64,000 bases of DNA from Janthinobacterium sp. 61. GTDB taxonomy: Bacteria; Pseudomonadota; Gammaproteobacteria; Burkholderiales; Burkholderiaceae_D. The stretch spans positions 1,550,001-1,614,000 of the forward strand of contig NZ_PJMQ01000001.1 in the NCBI RefSeq assembly GCF_002846335.1, written 5' to 3'. The notes beneath the pieces are model-generated. The model saw only the letters and a list, made by a program, of their open reading frames with translations. It was not told the DNA's origin and did not search any database. The position numbers and the translations under genes are program-made. Positions 44,724-53,076 of this stretch are shown one piece after another (position 1 is the first letter of the stretch; every line of letters begins with the position of its first letter).

Positions 44724-45314
44724 ATGACCCGTGCCATCACCATACTGACCGAGAACTTTGCCGATTGGGAAACCGCCCTGATCAATTCCACGGCGCGCCT
44801 GTATTACGGTTTTTACACGCAGTTCGCCACGCCGGGCGGCCTGCCTGTCACCTCGTCCGGCGGCATGCTGGTCACGCCGCAACTGGCGCTGGAAGCCATT
44901 TCGCTCGACGAACTCGACTTGCTGATGGTGTGCGGCGGCAGCCACTGGCAAAGCGGCAAGGCGCCCGACCTGGGTCCGCTGCTGCGCGCCGCCCGCGACA
45001 AGGGGGTGGTGCTGGCCGGCATTTGCGACGGCACGCGCGTGCTGGCGCAGGCCGGCGTGCTCGACACCGTGCGCCACACTTCCAATTCCGCCGACAACCT
45101 GATGGACACGGGCTATGCGGGCGCCGCCCAATACCAGGATGTGCCCTGGGCCGTGGCAGACCAGCGCATCATCACGGCGCCCGGCACGGCGCCCGTCACC
45201 TTCACGCAAGAAGTCTTGCGCGCCCTGGGCATAGCCGACGAGAACCTGGCCGCCTACCTGGCCTTGCATGGTGCCGAGCACGGCAAGGCTGCAGCTGCCC
45301 AGGCAGCCCGCTAG
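44724..45314 (+). CDS. DJ-1/PfpI family protein
   Basis: A 196-residue class I glutamine-amidotransferase-like protein. The nucleophilic elbow is AGICDGTRVLAQAG (Cys101), preceded by LLMVCGGSHWQSG. Such proteins include deglycases, chaperones and small hydrolases; the substrate here is unknown. ATG follows CAGGAC; the frame to 44619 is unused. The 3' end overlaps the convergent serine hydrolase gene by 4 bases. Confidence 0.85.
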   Translation: MTRAITILTENFADWETALINSTARLYYGFYTQFATPGGLPVTSSGGMLVTPQLALEAISLDELDLLMVCGGSHWQSGKAPDLGPLLRAARDKGVVLAGICDGTRVLAQAGVLDTVRHTSNSADNLMDTGYAGAAQYQDVPWAVADQRIITAPGTAPVTFTQEVLRALGIADENLAAYLALHGAEHGKAAAAQAAR

Positions 45315-46789
45315 TCGGCAGCCAGCACGCGCAGGCGCGCCACGGCGTGCTTGTTGCCGGGGTCCAGTTCCAGCGAGCGGCGGTAATGCGTGATGGCCGA
45401 TGCCGAGGCACCGTCCGCCTCGTACGCTTCGGCCAGGCTGTCGTGGCCGTTCGCCCCTTGCGGGTAGAGTTGCACGCCAAGCTGGAAGACGGCAACCGCC
45501 TGCTTCAGCTGCTGCCGGCCCAGCAGGCGGTAACCCCAGGCGTTCAAGTCGTCTTCGGTGGGCGCAGACAGCCCGTGCTGGCGCCGGATGGCCGCCAGTT
45601 TCTTGTCCAGCCCGTCGAAACCACCGCTGGCCGCGCTGTTGCGCAGCAGGTGCGCGGCATACGCGCCGCCACGCTGCTGGCGCAGGGCGGGAATGTAGAA
45701 GCCGGCGATGGTATCGATCAACTGTTCCGGCTGGCCGCCAGCCAGGTTGCTCAGGATAATGATGGCCAGGTCATCGTCCGGGTACACATAAAAGGCGGAG
45801 CGGGCGCCGCCGATGCCGGCCACGGCGCGGTGGCCATCGCGGCCGATCGTGGGCCAGCCCAGCGCCCACGGTGCCGGCTTGCCGTCATTCAAGCTGGTCG
45901 GCTGCCACAGCCGTTCCACGCTGGCGGGCGCCAGCAAGCGTCCTGACTGTAGCGCGATAAGCCAGTTCGTCAGTTCACCCACATTGCTGTTGATGCCGGC
46001 CCCCGCGCGCATGAACACGGGGAAGTCCTCGATCACGTTGCGGTAACCGTTGCCGCCCCGGTTCAGCACATAGGAACTGGCCTTGTTGGCGACCACGTCC
46101 TTCGCATCGCCAAAACCGCTGTGCGGCATGCCCGCCACGTCGAACTGCCTGTGCTGGATGAAGGAGACAAAGGGCTGGCCGCTTTGCTGCTCGATCAGTT
46201 GCGCCAGCAACACATAATTGGTCTGGTTATAGCGGAAGCGCTGGCCTGGGCGGGCTTCCACCGGCAGCGCCCGCACGGCTGTCCACGCCGCGTCGGCGTC
46301 GTCCGGCTGCGGCCCCACCAGCTTGCCGCTGCGCTGGTCCAGCACATCGGGCAAGCCCGAAGTATGGTTGAGCAATTGCGTCACCGTCACGGCTTGCCAG
46401 GCTGGCGGCAGCCCCGTCAGGTACTGGCCGATGGGCGCCGCCAGGTCGATCTTGCCCTGCTGTACTAGCTGCATCACGGCCACGCCCGCAAATGCTTTCG
46501 TTGCCGAATTGATGGAAAACAGGCTGGCGTCCGTCACCGGTACCTGATATTGCAAGCTGGCCAGGCCGAAATTGTGCTTCAGCACGACCTTGCCACCTCG
46601 GATGACCGCCAGTTGCAGACCTGGAATCTGGCGCTCCTGCATTTCACTGCGCAAGAAGGCGGCAATTTCCTGTTCCGCGGGGGACGCCTTCGGCCCGCTG
46701 GCGGGGGCGGCCGTGGCGGCCACGGTGACGGGAGCGGCAATGGCGGCAAGCGCCATAACGAGCAGAACAGATGGGAGGCGTGGCTTCAA
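45311..46789 (-). CDS. serine hydrolase (class C beta-lactamase fold) with C-terminal TPR-like part
   Basis: A 492-residue exported penicillin-binding-protein-like hydrolase. The catalytic SxxK is SATK (Ser95, Lys98); the second motif region reads FRYNQTNYVLL (YNQ instead of the more common YxN), and HTSGLPDVL is the typical conserved loop. The last 90 residues (RLLGRQQLKQAVAVFQLGV, GHDSLAEAYEADG) are TPR-like. The start is probably TTG at 46789 (after GAAAG), because it supplies the positive n-region of the signal peptide (MKPRLPSVLL); the first ATG, at 46756, would lack it. Substrate unknown: D-amino-acid peptides or esters. Confidence 0.82.
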   Translation of the reverse strand: MKPRLPSVLLVMALAAIAAPVTVAATAAPASGPKASPAEQEIAAFLRSEMQERQIPGLQLAVIRGGKVVLKHNFGLASLQYQVPVTDASLFSINSATKAFAGVAVMQLVQQGKIDLAAPIGQYLTGLPPAWQAVTVTQLLNHTSGLPDVLDQRSGKLVGPQPDDADAAWTAVRALPVEARPGQRFRYNQTNYVLLAQLIEQQSGQPFVSFIQHRQFDVAGMPHSGFGDAKDVVANKASSYVLNRGGNGYRNVIEDFPVFMRAGAGINSNVGELTNWLIALQSGRLLAPASVERLWQPTSLNDGKPAPWALGWPTIGRDGHRAVAGIGGARSAFYVYPDDDLAIIILSNLAGGQPEQLIDTIAGFYIPALRQQRGGAYAAHLLRNSAASGGFDGLDKKLAAIRRQHGLSAPTEDDLNAWGYRLLGRQQLKQAVAVFQLGVQLYPQGANGHDSLAEAYEADGASASAITHYRRSLELDPGNKHAVARLRVLAAD

Positions 46790-46874
46790 GATGCGGCTTT
46801 CGGCAAGAGAAAACGGAACAGCAGCATCCCATACCTATTTATCAACGTCAACGAGAATATTACTGCTTAGAAAG

Positions 46875-47204
46875 TTACTCTTCCAGCCACACGTCCTCAT
46901 AGCCTTCCCGATCGAGAATGAATTTGGCGCCGCTGGGCAAGGCCAGGTAATCGAGCACCTGCGGCAGCATCTCGTGCAGGTGTTCCACATGCAGGGGCTG
47001 GTAAAAGCCGCTGGCAGTGTCATGCTCGCCGCAGTGGATGAACCAGCTGATGGTGCCGTTTTCCGGCAGCACGATGCGCGTGCCGTAGATGGGCGACTGC
47101 GCCAGGCTGCCGATGGCCAGGGCCACCATGGGTTCGGGCGCCTGCGCCGGCAAGCCGAATTTGTCGCAAATGCGCCGCTGTGTTTCGCTGATCAGTTCAG
47201 TCAT
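46875..47204 (-). CDS. small conserved protein, possible immunity-type (Imm33/DUF2185-like)
   Basis: A 109-residue acidic soluble protein. The pattern TISWFIHCGEH, YQPLHVEHLHEMLPQVLDYLALPSG, and a final DREGYEDVWLEE resembles small immunity-type proteins of polymorphic toxin systems; the family name is my weak recollection and not certain. ATG at 47204 lies 7 bases after the stop of the 47212-47592 gene, so the two form an operon. No toxin gene is nearby. A longer frame through the same region is not coding. Confidence 0.65.
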   Translation of the reverse strand: MTELISETQRRICDKFGLPAQAPEPMVALAIGSLAQSPIYGTRIVLPENGTISWFIHCGEHDTASGFYQPLHVEHLHEMLPQVLDYLALPSGAKFILDREGYEDVWLEE

Positions 47205-47211
47205 GGTGCTC

Positions 47212-47592
47212 TCAGGATCCGATATATTGATAATGCAGCCGTAGCGCGCCATCGGCGCCGGACATTTCCAGGTGCAAGGTCGCTTCACCCGGCTTGCCAT
47301 CGGCCAGCAACATGCATTCCAGGCCCAGCGGCCCGGCGTCGGTGGCATACACATCGATGGCGGAACGGCCACCCTTGCCCGGCACAAAGGCCTCGGCCAG
47401 CGGCGCCAGGGAGAGCGCCTGGTTTGCCGAAAAATAGCTGTCGAGCATCTCGAGGATCTCCTCGGCCACGCCCGCCGACAGGGACCAGTCGCGTTGCAGC
47501 GCAACAGGATCGCGCAGGTCGAGCGTCTGCACGAAGGCGGCCGCCTGTGCATAGGCCTGCTGCCGCAGGCTGTCGGTAATACTCATTTCCAT
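47212..47592 (-). CDS. small acidic hypothetical protein, first gene of a two-gene operon
   Basis: A 126-residue soluble acidic protein, not recognised. It has a helical N-terminal half (SLRQQAYAQAAAFVQTL, GVAEEILEMLDSYFS) and a beta-rich C-terminal half (RSAIDVYATDAG, GLECMLLADG, TLHLEM, LRLHYQYIGS), which gives an NTF2-like or immunity-like impression. ATG at 47592 (or 47586) follows AGAGAGGAA. Its stop is 7 bases before the next gene, and both may act together. Confidence 0.65.
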   Translation of the reverse strand: MEMSITDSLRQQAYAQAAAFVQTLDLRDPVALQRDWSLSAGVAEEILEMLDSYFSANQALSLAPLAEAFVPGKGGRSAIDVYATDAGPLGLECMLLADGKPGEATLHLEMSGADGALRLHYQYIGS

Positions 47593-47708
47593 GCTGCGAT
47601 TCCTCTCTCTTGAACAGGCGCCATTATAGTGCGCGCCCTGACGGATGCGGCACAGTCGCCATGCCAACAGTTGCATGACAGTACGGCATCCCTGTAAAGT
47701 GGGCCACG

Positions 47709-48110
47709 ATGAAAAAAACCTACCATGGCAGTTGCCACTGCGGCAGCGTGCGCTTCGCGGCCGAGATCGACCTGGCCGCTCCCAGCCTGCGCTGCAACTG
47801 TTCCTATTGCCTGAAAATCCGCTGCTGGGCTAGCCAAGTGCCGCCCACAGCATTCCACCTGCTGGCAGGAGAAGCGGAGTTGAGCGAATACCGCTTTGGC
47901 GCCGGTCGGGAACGCCACTACTTTTGCCGCCACTGCGGCGTGCGCCCGTTTGGCCGCGGCGATTCTGCCCGCAGCGGCCCGTTTGTCGGCATCGGCGTGA
48001 ACTGCCTCGACGATGCCTCGGTGGCCGAACTGGCCCAGGTGCCCGTCACCTTTGTCGATGGCTGGCATGACGACTGGGACGCGCCGCCGCAGGAAACGCG
48101 GCATCTGTAA
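47709..48110 (+). CDS. GFA family zinc protein
   Basis: A 133-residue protein of the GFA/CENP-V fold. Zinc ligands: SCHCGSV (Cys9, Cys11), RCNCSYC (Cys29, Cys31, Cys34) and FCRHCGVRPF (Cys73, Cys76). The family is named after a glutathione-dependent formaldehyde-activating enzyme, but most members have no proven activity. The ATG lies after CCTGTAAAGTGGGCCACG without a strong ribosome site. Divergent from the immunity-like operon. Confidence 0.85.
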   Translation: MKKTYHGSCHCGSVRFAAEIDLAAPSLRCNCSYCLKIRCWASQVPPTAFHLLAGEAELSEYRFGAGRERHYFCRHCGVRPFGRGDSARSGPFVGIGVNCLDDASVAELAQVPVTFVDGWHDDWDAPPQETRHL

Positions 48111-48318
48111 AAATGCAATGTAGAAATGGTTGTCACGCACCACGGAGTTTTCCTACGTGGCGACAGGTAGTGTCCCTATGGTGAAGCCAGCGTCCGGCAG
48201 CGAAAATGGCCTTAACGGTGCTGCACGGCGCCGGAGGCCAGGCAGGAGCATCCTTAATCCATCCTTACGCCATCCTTGGTGCGGATGATGACGCAGACTA
48301 ACCACAGGGGGAACGATC

Positions 48319-48645
48319 ATGACGTCAAACAGCAACGACAAAAGCGGCAAGCAGTCGAGCAAACCGCAATCGGGCAACCAACAGTCGGACAAGCAGCAGG
48401 CGGACAAGCCATCCGGCACCCGCCAGCCAGCCGGTGGCACCCAGGGCGGCAAGCACGAGCAGAACATTGACGCGAGCCGCCAAAGCCACAAAAATGACGG
48501 CAACAAGCAATCTGCTTCGCAACAAATGGGTCTGGGCAGGAGCGCCAGTGAACAATCGGGTTCGGGCGCCGGTTCGCGTGGCGGCACGCATGATCAGCAA
48601 ACGGAAACGGGACGTCAAGGCCACAAGAATGATGACAAATCCTGA
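48319..48645 (+). CDS. disordered hydrophilic small protein with internal duplication
   Basis: A 108-residue protein with almost no hydrophobic residues, rich in Ser, Gln, Lys and Gly, certainly disordered. Two 18-residue units (residues 43-60 and 88-105) share ten identical positions in the pattern GGxHxQ...RQxHKND. This is like the KGG/hydrophilin stress proteins (GsiB, Con-10 type) that protect cells in drying or stationary phase, but the motif itself is different. ATG follows CAGGGGGAACGATC. Single gene. Confidence 0.7.
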   Translation: MTSNSNDKSGKQSSKPQSGNQQSDKQQADKPSGTRQPAGGTQGGKHEQNIDASRQSHKNDGNKQSASQQMGLGRSASEQSGSGAGSRGGTHDQQTETGRQGHKNDDKS

Positions 48646-48790
48646 TAGCCGAATCGTGTGATTGCCGGCAAATCTGCCAAGACTTCGCTGCAGCATGGGC
48701 CGGTGCGGCAGTGCCGTGCCGGCCCATGGGTAGCGTAAGGCCAGGCCCGCCACTTCATGGGAGGTCAGACAGGTGAGGTGCGAAAGGCCG

Positions 48791-48819
48791 TTGTCTGGAT
48801 CCGCATTCTGGGTGATAAT
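48791..48819 (+). promoter_or_regulatory. promoter of the DUF3297 gene, leaderless arrangement
   Basis: -35 TTGTCT (48791-48796), 17-base spacer, -10 GATAAT (48814-48819). The -10 ends 7 bases before the ATG at 48827, so transcription would begin at or next to the start codon. Confidence 0.65.
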
Positions 48820-48826
48820 TACGCCC

Positions 48827-49075
48827 ATGAACGATACCACTACCTTACCCCCATTGCCCGATCGCCTGTCGATCGACCCTAGCAGCCCTTTCCACGTTGC
48901 AGCCGTGTTCGAGAATGACGTCGGCATCCGCTTCAACGACAAGGAACGTCTTGACGTGGAAGAATATTGCATCAGCGAACGCTGGATCAAGGTCGCTTCC
49001 ACCAAGTCCCTGGACCGCCGCGGCCGTCCGCTGCAGATCAAGCTGAAGGGCAAAGTCGAAGCGTTTTACCGCTAA
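48827..49075 (+). CDS. DUF3297 family protein
   Basis: An 82-residue cytosolic protein of unknown function, well conserved in proteobacteria: LPDRLSIDPSSPFH, VGIRFNDKERLDVEEY, RWIKVASTKSLDRRGRPL and IKLKGKVEAFYR cover nearly the full length of the family. No ribosome site precedes the ATG (TTACGCCC), in agreement with the promoter position. A canonical terminator follows 21 bases after the stop. Confidence 0.88.
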   Translation: MNDTTTLPPLPDRLSIDPSSPFHVAAVFENDVGIRFNDKERLDVEEYCISERWIKVASTKSLDRRGRPLQIKLKGKVEAFYR

Positions 49076-49096
49076 GCAACACATGTAATGTCATCG

Positions 49097-49122
49097 AGGC
49101 CGATTTCCATCGGCCTTTTTTT
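49097..49122 (+). terminator. rho-independent terminator after DUF3297 gene
   Basis: 8-bp stem AGGCCGAT/ATCGGCCT, TTCC loop, followed by a run of seven T. Confidence 0.93.
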
Positions 49123-49153
49123 CGTCTGCAGGTATTGCTCAGCCGTGTAGCGA

Positions 49154-49801
49154 TCAAGCCGCCGGTGGCGGCTGGTATGCGCAAAAGCCCGGCCACTGGT
49201 CGCGGCTGTCGCACACTTTCAGGCAGCCTTTATTATCCTTGAACGTGGCGACAACCTTGATGTGGAAACCATATTTTGGTGTGGTGGCCAGAAAGGCGGA
49301 CGGGCAGCTTTGCTCATTGCTGAAGCGGAAAGTGATTTCTTCGCGGCGGCCCTTGCGCTCAAAACCCAGCATGAAGGTTTCATTGCTGTTCCACTGCGCC
49401 TTGCCCGGCACGCGGAAGCGGTAGCGCGGACTGCCCTGCTGCTGGCCTTCGAGTTTCTGGCCGAAGACGCGGCTGCTGGCCGTGGCCGTCTCGACTTTGG
49501 CAACCGGATACACGATGGCAAACATATAGGTGCCAGCGAAACCCTGGTCAAAACCGAGTCCCTTCTGGTAGAACGGCACGACGATATGCGGCGCGCCCCC
49601 GTACTCCACCGTGTTGCGGGCCGTCACGCGCGACGTCAGCTTGTCATCGGGCGCTTGCCCGAAGACCACGTCCAGTTCCAGCAGCGCTTGTTGCTTGTCG
49701 ATATCTTGTGCCAGATAATCCTTGGGGAACATTTCGCCGTGCACGCAGCCGGCCAGCAAGGAGGCGGCGAGGCAGCCGGTGAGGAGTTTAGGTATTGTCA
49801 T
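49154..49801 (-). CDS. hypothetical lipoprotein, 215 aa
   Basis: Unrecognised lipoprotein: signal peptide with lipobox LLAGC. The mature part is beta-rich (LLELDVVFGQAPDD, TYMFAIVYPVAKV, NETFMLGFERKGRREEITFRF) and ends with four cysteines (SCP, GCLKVCD, GFCAYQ) that may form disulfides. ATG at 49801 overlaps the stop of the upstream gene (ATGA), so both are made together. The frame reaching 50005 is rejected. Function unknown; an envelope pair with the next gene. Confidence 0.72.
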   Translation of the reverse strand: MTIPKLLTGCLAASLLAGCVHGEMFPKDYLAQDIDKQQALLELDVVFGQAPDDKLTSRVTARNTVEYGGAPHIVVPFYQKGLGFDQGFAGTYMFAIVYPVAKVETATASSRVFGQKLEGQQQGSPRYRFRVPGKAQWNSNETFMLGFERKGRREEITFRFSNEQSCPSAFLATTPKYGFHIKVVATFKDNKGCLKVCDSRDQWPGFCAYQPPPAA

Positions 49802-50664
49802 GGCTGTTTTCCTTCTGGCGGCGTTGAACTGAGGCCCAGCCCCGTCACTTGCCAGCCATTCTTGCCTTGTTTCCATTGAAATTGCTGGCCGAACCAGGCC
49901 AGTTCCAGTTCGCGCCGGATGCGGTTCGAATCGGTGCGGCCCTGGCGCGCCTTGATGGCGGCGCCCGCCTGTTCGGAAGCCGCCTCCGACAAGGGCTTCA
50001 ACCACCGTTGATAGGTATCGGGCGGCAAGGCCAGGATCCCGGCAACGCCGTCGTCACGCGTGGCAACGATGATTTGCAATTTGGTCAGCTTCCTGGCGAG
50101 ATAGGCGCCGCGCCACCCGTCGGGCGAAACGGAGACCAGCATGGCGGGCGCGTAATCGCCAGTGACGGTGTCCGGCATGTCAAACCACAGCAACTCGCCC
50201 GTGCCCGTGTCGAGCGCGCGGCCGTCGCGGGCAAACAGCAATACTTCGGGATGGCCCGGCTGCGGCACGCCCCATTCCGGATCGCGCTCCGTGCGCGCCA
50301 TGCTGTCGCGCTGCATGGGACTGAGGGGGCGCATCAGCGGTTCGCCATTTTGCACGCCGATGAGGATGGTGCCCTGCCCCGTATAGCCCTTGGTAAAGGC
50401 CAGCAGCATGGGTTGGCCTTCGCGCGTGGCCTTGAGGGGACGCACTTCCACCACTTCGCGCGCGCCGCCGGGCCAGTAGCCGTGCTGGCGGAAAGACAAA
50501 GTGACGAGCGAGTCGAAGCGGTCATTCGTGACGACGAAGTCGCCGTATTGTTTGGACACCGGCACATACGGCGCTTGCGCCAGCGCGGCAGGCACGAAGG
50601 CGGCGGCCAGGGTGGCGGCGGCCGCCAGGCGGCGTAAAGGTAGCGACAGAGGTAGGAACAGCAT
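49798..50664 (-). CDS. hypothetical exported protein, 288 aa
   Basis: Unrecognised periplasmic protein with a signal peptide ending near AALAQA. The mature part contains LLAFTKGYTGQGTILIGV, GELLWFDMPD, RGAYLARKLTKLQIIVATRD and a C-terminal ELELAWFGQQFQWKQGKNGWQVTGLGL, which suggests a beta-propeller fragment or sandwich. No enzyme motif. ATG at 50664 follows AGGATGCC. Coupled to the lipoprotein gene by ATGA overlap; 81 bases separate it from the glutaminyl cyclotransferase gene, also leftward. Confidence 0.72.
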   Translation of the reverse strand: MLFLPLSLPLRRLAAAATLAAAFVPAALAQAPYVPVSKQYGDFVVTNDRFDSLVTLSFRQHGYWPGGAREVVEVRPLKATREGQPMLLAFTKGYTGQGTILIGVQNGEPLMRPLSPMQRDSMARTERDPEWGVPQPGHPEVLLFARDGRALDTGTGELLWFDMPDTVTGDYAPAMLVSVSPDGWRGAYLARKLTKLQIIVATRDDGVAGILALPPDTYQRWLKPLSEAASEQAGAAIKARQGRTDSNRIRRELELAWFGQQFQWKQGKNGWQVTGLGLSSTPPEGKQP

Positions 50665-50745
50665 GGCATCCTGTGTGGGTCGCGCTGGGCGAAGGATGCA
50701 TATCATAGACGATTCCTCGCCAGCAACACTGTCCGGTAGGAAACA

Positions 50746-51564
50746 TCAGTGGCGCTGGATTTCGATCAGCTCGATCTCGAACAGTTTGGGCCACAGTTTG
50801 CCCGTGACAAACAGGCGCTTGCCGCGCGCGTCCCAGGCGATACCGTTGAGCACGGCGTCGGGATTGGCCGTGCCCCGCTTCTCGGGCGGCAGCAAGCCAG
50901 TCAGGTCGATCCAGCCCACGACCTTGCCGCTGGCAGGGTCGATGCGGGCGATCACGTCCGCGCCCCACACATTGGCAAACAGCTCGCCGTCGACCATTTC
51001 CAGTTCATTCAGGCGGTCGATGGGGCGGCCTTCGGCCTTCACTTCGAAGCGGCGCACCTCGGCCAGGGTTTTCGGATTGAGCACGCGGATGGCGGAGGTG
51101 CCGTCGCTCATGTAGACAAATTTGTCATCGCTGGCCAGGCCCCAGCCTTCGCCCTGGTAGCTGAAGCTGCGTTTCAGTTTGAACGTCTTCTGGTCGAACA
51201 CATAGCCAGTCTGCGAAATCCACGTCAGGCCCAGGATTTCATCGCCCACATCCGTGATGCCTTCGCCGAACACTTTTTTGTCGAGCATGCTTTTCTGCAA
51301 GACCTTGCCCGTCGTCAATTCCACCTTGCGCAGCGAGGACTGGCCGTTCTGGCCCGTGCTTTCATACAAATGGCCATCCTTGAACAGCAAGCCCTGGGTA
51401 AACGCCTGGGGGTCGTGCGGATAGGTGTTCTTGACGAAATAACCATACACGGGAAGCGCGGCCTGGGCGTAGCCCATTTCGCTCATCAGGCCCACGGTGC
51501 ATAACAATCCCAGCAGCAGCGAGCCGGCGGTGCGTTTGAGTCTGGCGTTGACGTTGATGTTCAT
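50746..51564 (-). CDS. glutaminyl-peptide cyclotransferase (plant/papaya-type, beta-propeller)
   Basis: A 272-residue exported enzyme that turns N-terminal glutamine into pyroglutamate. Family blocks: YPHDPQAFTQGLLF, YESTGQNGQSSLRKVEL, GEGITDVGDEILGLTW, GEGWGLASDDKFVYMSDGT, LNELEMVDGELFANVW and VLNGIAWD, the repeated blades of the five-bladed propeller. A signal peptide with QAALP lies at the N-terminus. ATG at 51564 begins MNINVNARLKR; the upstream frame is non-coding. Ribosome site weak. Confidence 0.88.
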   Translation of the reverse strand: MNINVNARLKRTAGSLLLGLLCTVGLMSEMGYAQAALPVYGYFVKNTYPHDPQAFTQGLLFKDGHLYESTGQNGQSSLRKVELTTGKVLQKSMLDKKVFGEGITDVGDEILGLTWISQTGYVFDQKTFKLKRSFSYQGEGWGLASDDKFVYMSDGTSAIRVLNPKTLAEVRRFEVKAEGRPIDRLNELEMVDGELFANVWGADVIARIDPASGKVVGWIDLTGLLPPEKRGTANPDAVLNGIAWDARGKRLFVTGKLWPKLFEIELIEIQRH

Positions 51565-51590
51565 CTGGTGGGGCGGAAGTTGGTGTACGC

Positions 51591-52499
51591 CTATTGTAAA
51601 CGTGCCGCGTCCGCCATGCGCGCCCTGACGAGGTCCAGCCAGGCGCGCCCCGCGAAAGACAGGCGTCCACCGCGGCGCCAGGCCAGCATCAGATTCCATT
51701 CCACGGGCGGACCGTCCAGGGGAATGACGGCAAACTGCGCCGGCTCGAGCGTGTCGCAATACATCTTCGGCAACAGGCAGATGCCCACGCCCAACCGCAC
51801 CAGCGAGGCAATGAAGTCCCACTGGCCGCTGCGGCCCGTGATGCGCGGCGCAAAACCGGCCCGCTGGCAGGCATCCTGCACAATGTCGTTCAGGGCAAAC
51901 GCTGCGCCATAGAAGATGAAGGGGCTGTCGGCCAGCTCGGCCAGGGCCACCGAGGCGCGCCCCTGCCACGGCGAGCCGGGCGCCGCCAGCAGGCACAGGG
52001 GCGAGCGCACGATGGGCAGCGACTCGAAATCCTGCCAGGTGGCCGCATTGCCTGGATAGTCAAGCATGGTGCCCAGTTCCACCGTGCCGGTGCGCAAGTC
52101 GCGTTCAATGGCTTGCGTGCCGCTTTCATACATTTTCAGCTCGATGCCCGGATAGCGCTGATGGTATTCGGCCAGCCACGGCGCCAAGGTGGAATGCGTC
52201 TGCGGCGATACGCCCACGCGCAATTCCCCCCGCTCCAGTTCTTGCAGGTCGCGCAATTCCACCTTCAGTTCCGCATGCAGGGCCAGCAGCTCATGCGCGC
52301 GCGACAGCACCACCTTGCCCGCGTCCGTCAAGGTAAAACGCTTGCCCGCGCGGTCCAGCAAGGCCAGGTCCAGCGACTGCTCCAGCTGGGCGATCATCTT
52401 GCTGACGGTGGGCTGCGTCACGTGCAGCTTGGCGGCCGCGCGCGTAAAACTGTTTTGCTCGACCACCTCTACGAAGTAGCGCAAGGAGCGGATATCCAT
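51591..52499 (-). CDS. LysR-family transcriptional regulator, next to lrgAB-type genes
   Basis: A 302-residue LysR regulator. Winged-helix DNA-binding part at residues 1-60 (LRYFVEVVEQNSFTRAAAKLHVTQPTVSKMI), then the periplasmic-binding-like effector domain (GELRVGVSPQTHSTLAPWL). Close in style to CidR/CynR regulators, which act on acetate/pyruvate signals. ATG at 52499 is preferred over the upstream one at 52511. Divergent from the CidA-like gene; a LysR-type box (52505-52519) lies in the shared region, so it probably controls that operon and itself. Confidence 0.88.
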   Translation of the reverse strand: MDIRSLRYFVEVVEQNSFTRAAAKLHVTQPTVSKMIAQLEQSLDLALLDRAGKRFTLTDAGKVVLSRAHELLALHAELKVELRDLQELERGELRVGVSPQTHSTLAPWLAEYHQRYPGIELKMYESGTQAIERDLRTGTVELGTMLDYPGNAATWQDFESLPIVRSPLCLLAAPGSPWQGRASVALAELADSPFIFYGAAFALNDIVQDACQRAGFAPRITGRSGQWDFIASLVRLGVGICLLPKMYCDTLEPAQFAVIPLDGPPVEWNLMLAWRRGGRLSFAGRAWLDLVRARMADAARLQ

Positions 52500-52504
52500 G
52501 ATGC

Positions 52505-52519
52505 ATTCCAATATCGAAT
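52505..52519. promoter_or_regulatory. LysR-type box between regulator and cidA-like gene
   Basis: ATTC-N7-GAAT, containing T-N11-A (T52506 to A52518), five bases from the regulator start. It fits an autoregulatory site of the divergent LysR protein. Confidence 0.5.
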
Positions 52520-52602
52520 GATAATCATGAGTTTAAGTCATTTTATCTTTTGATGTTGGGTCACTACAATGAAGACTTCCCCCAGCCGTTTGAAAGCCCG
52601 CC

Positions 52603-53076
52603 GTGAAAGCACCAGCCTTGCAGCATTCCATCCATCCCGCCCCCGCCCTGCCGTCCGCCCCTGCCTGGCGCCAGCCCGCGCAGACCGCGTGGCAAGTGGG
52701 CATACTGATTGCCGCCTGGTGGCTGGCCGACGAGGCCGCATCCGCCCTGCATTTGCCGTTTTCCGGCGGCGTGGTGGGCCTGTTCGTGCTGGTGGCCCTG
52801 CTGCTGTCGGGCTGGGTGCGGCCTGCCGCCGTCGAACTGGGCGCGAACTGGCTGCTGGCCAATATGCTGCTGTTCTTTATTCCGCTGGTGGTATCCGTGG
52901 TGCAATTTACGCAACTGTTGAAATCGCAGGGTCTGATGCTGTTCGTGAATATCGGCCTGGGCTTTGCCAGCGTGATGCTGGCCACGGCGTTGACGGTGGA
53001 ATGGGTGTGCCGTTATGAGCGCAAGCTGCGCCTGCAAAAACTCGTGCGCCAGCGCACAGCCAGGGCGGCAGCATGA
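52603..53076 (+). CDS. CidA/LrgA family membrane protein
   Basis: A 157-residue holin-like membrane protein with four membrane segments (GILIAAWWLADEAA, GVVGLFVLVALLLSGWV, LLANMLLFFIPLVVSV, LFVNIGLGFASVMLATALT). FSGGVVGLFVL and ANMLLFFIPLVV are the CidA/LrgA signatures. GTG start at 52603; the extra 30 residues before the first membrane segment are longer than usual. Members form pyruvate/holin-like complexes with LrgB partners and affect autolysis. The 3' end overlaps lrgB by ATGA. Confidence 0.85.
   Translation: MKAPALQHSIHPAPALPSAPAWRQPAQTAWQVGILIAAWWLADEAASALHLPFSGGVVGLFVLVALLLSGWVRPAAVELGANWLLANMLLFFIPLVVSVVQFTQLLKSQGLMLFVNIGLGFASVMLATALTVEWVCRYERKLRLQKLVRQRTARAAA

Noticed and set aside
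48150..48180. Imperfect hairpin CCACGGAG/CTACGTGG after the GFA gene
   Set aside because: One mismatch in eight pairs and no T-run; too weak to call a terminator.
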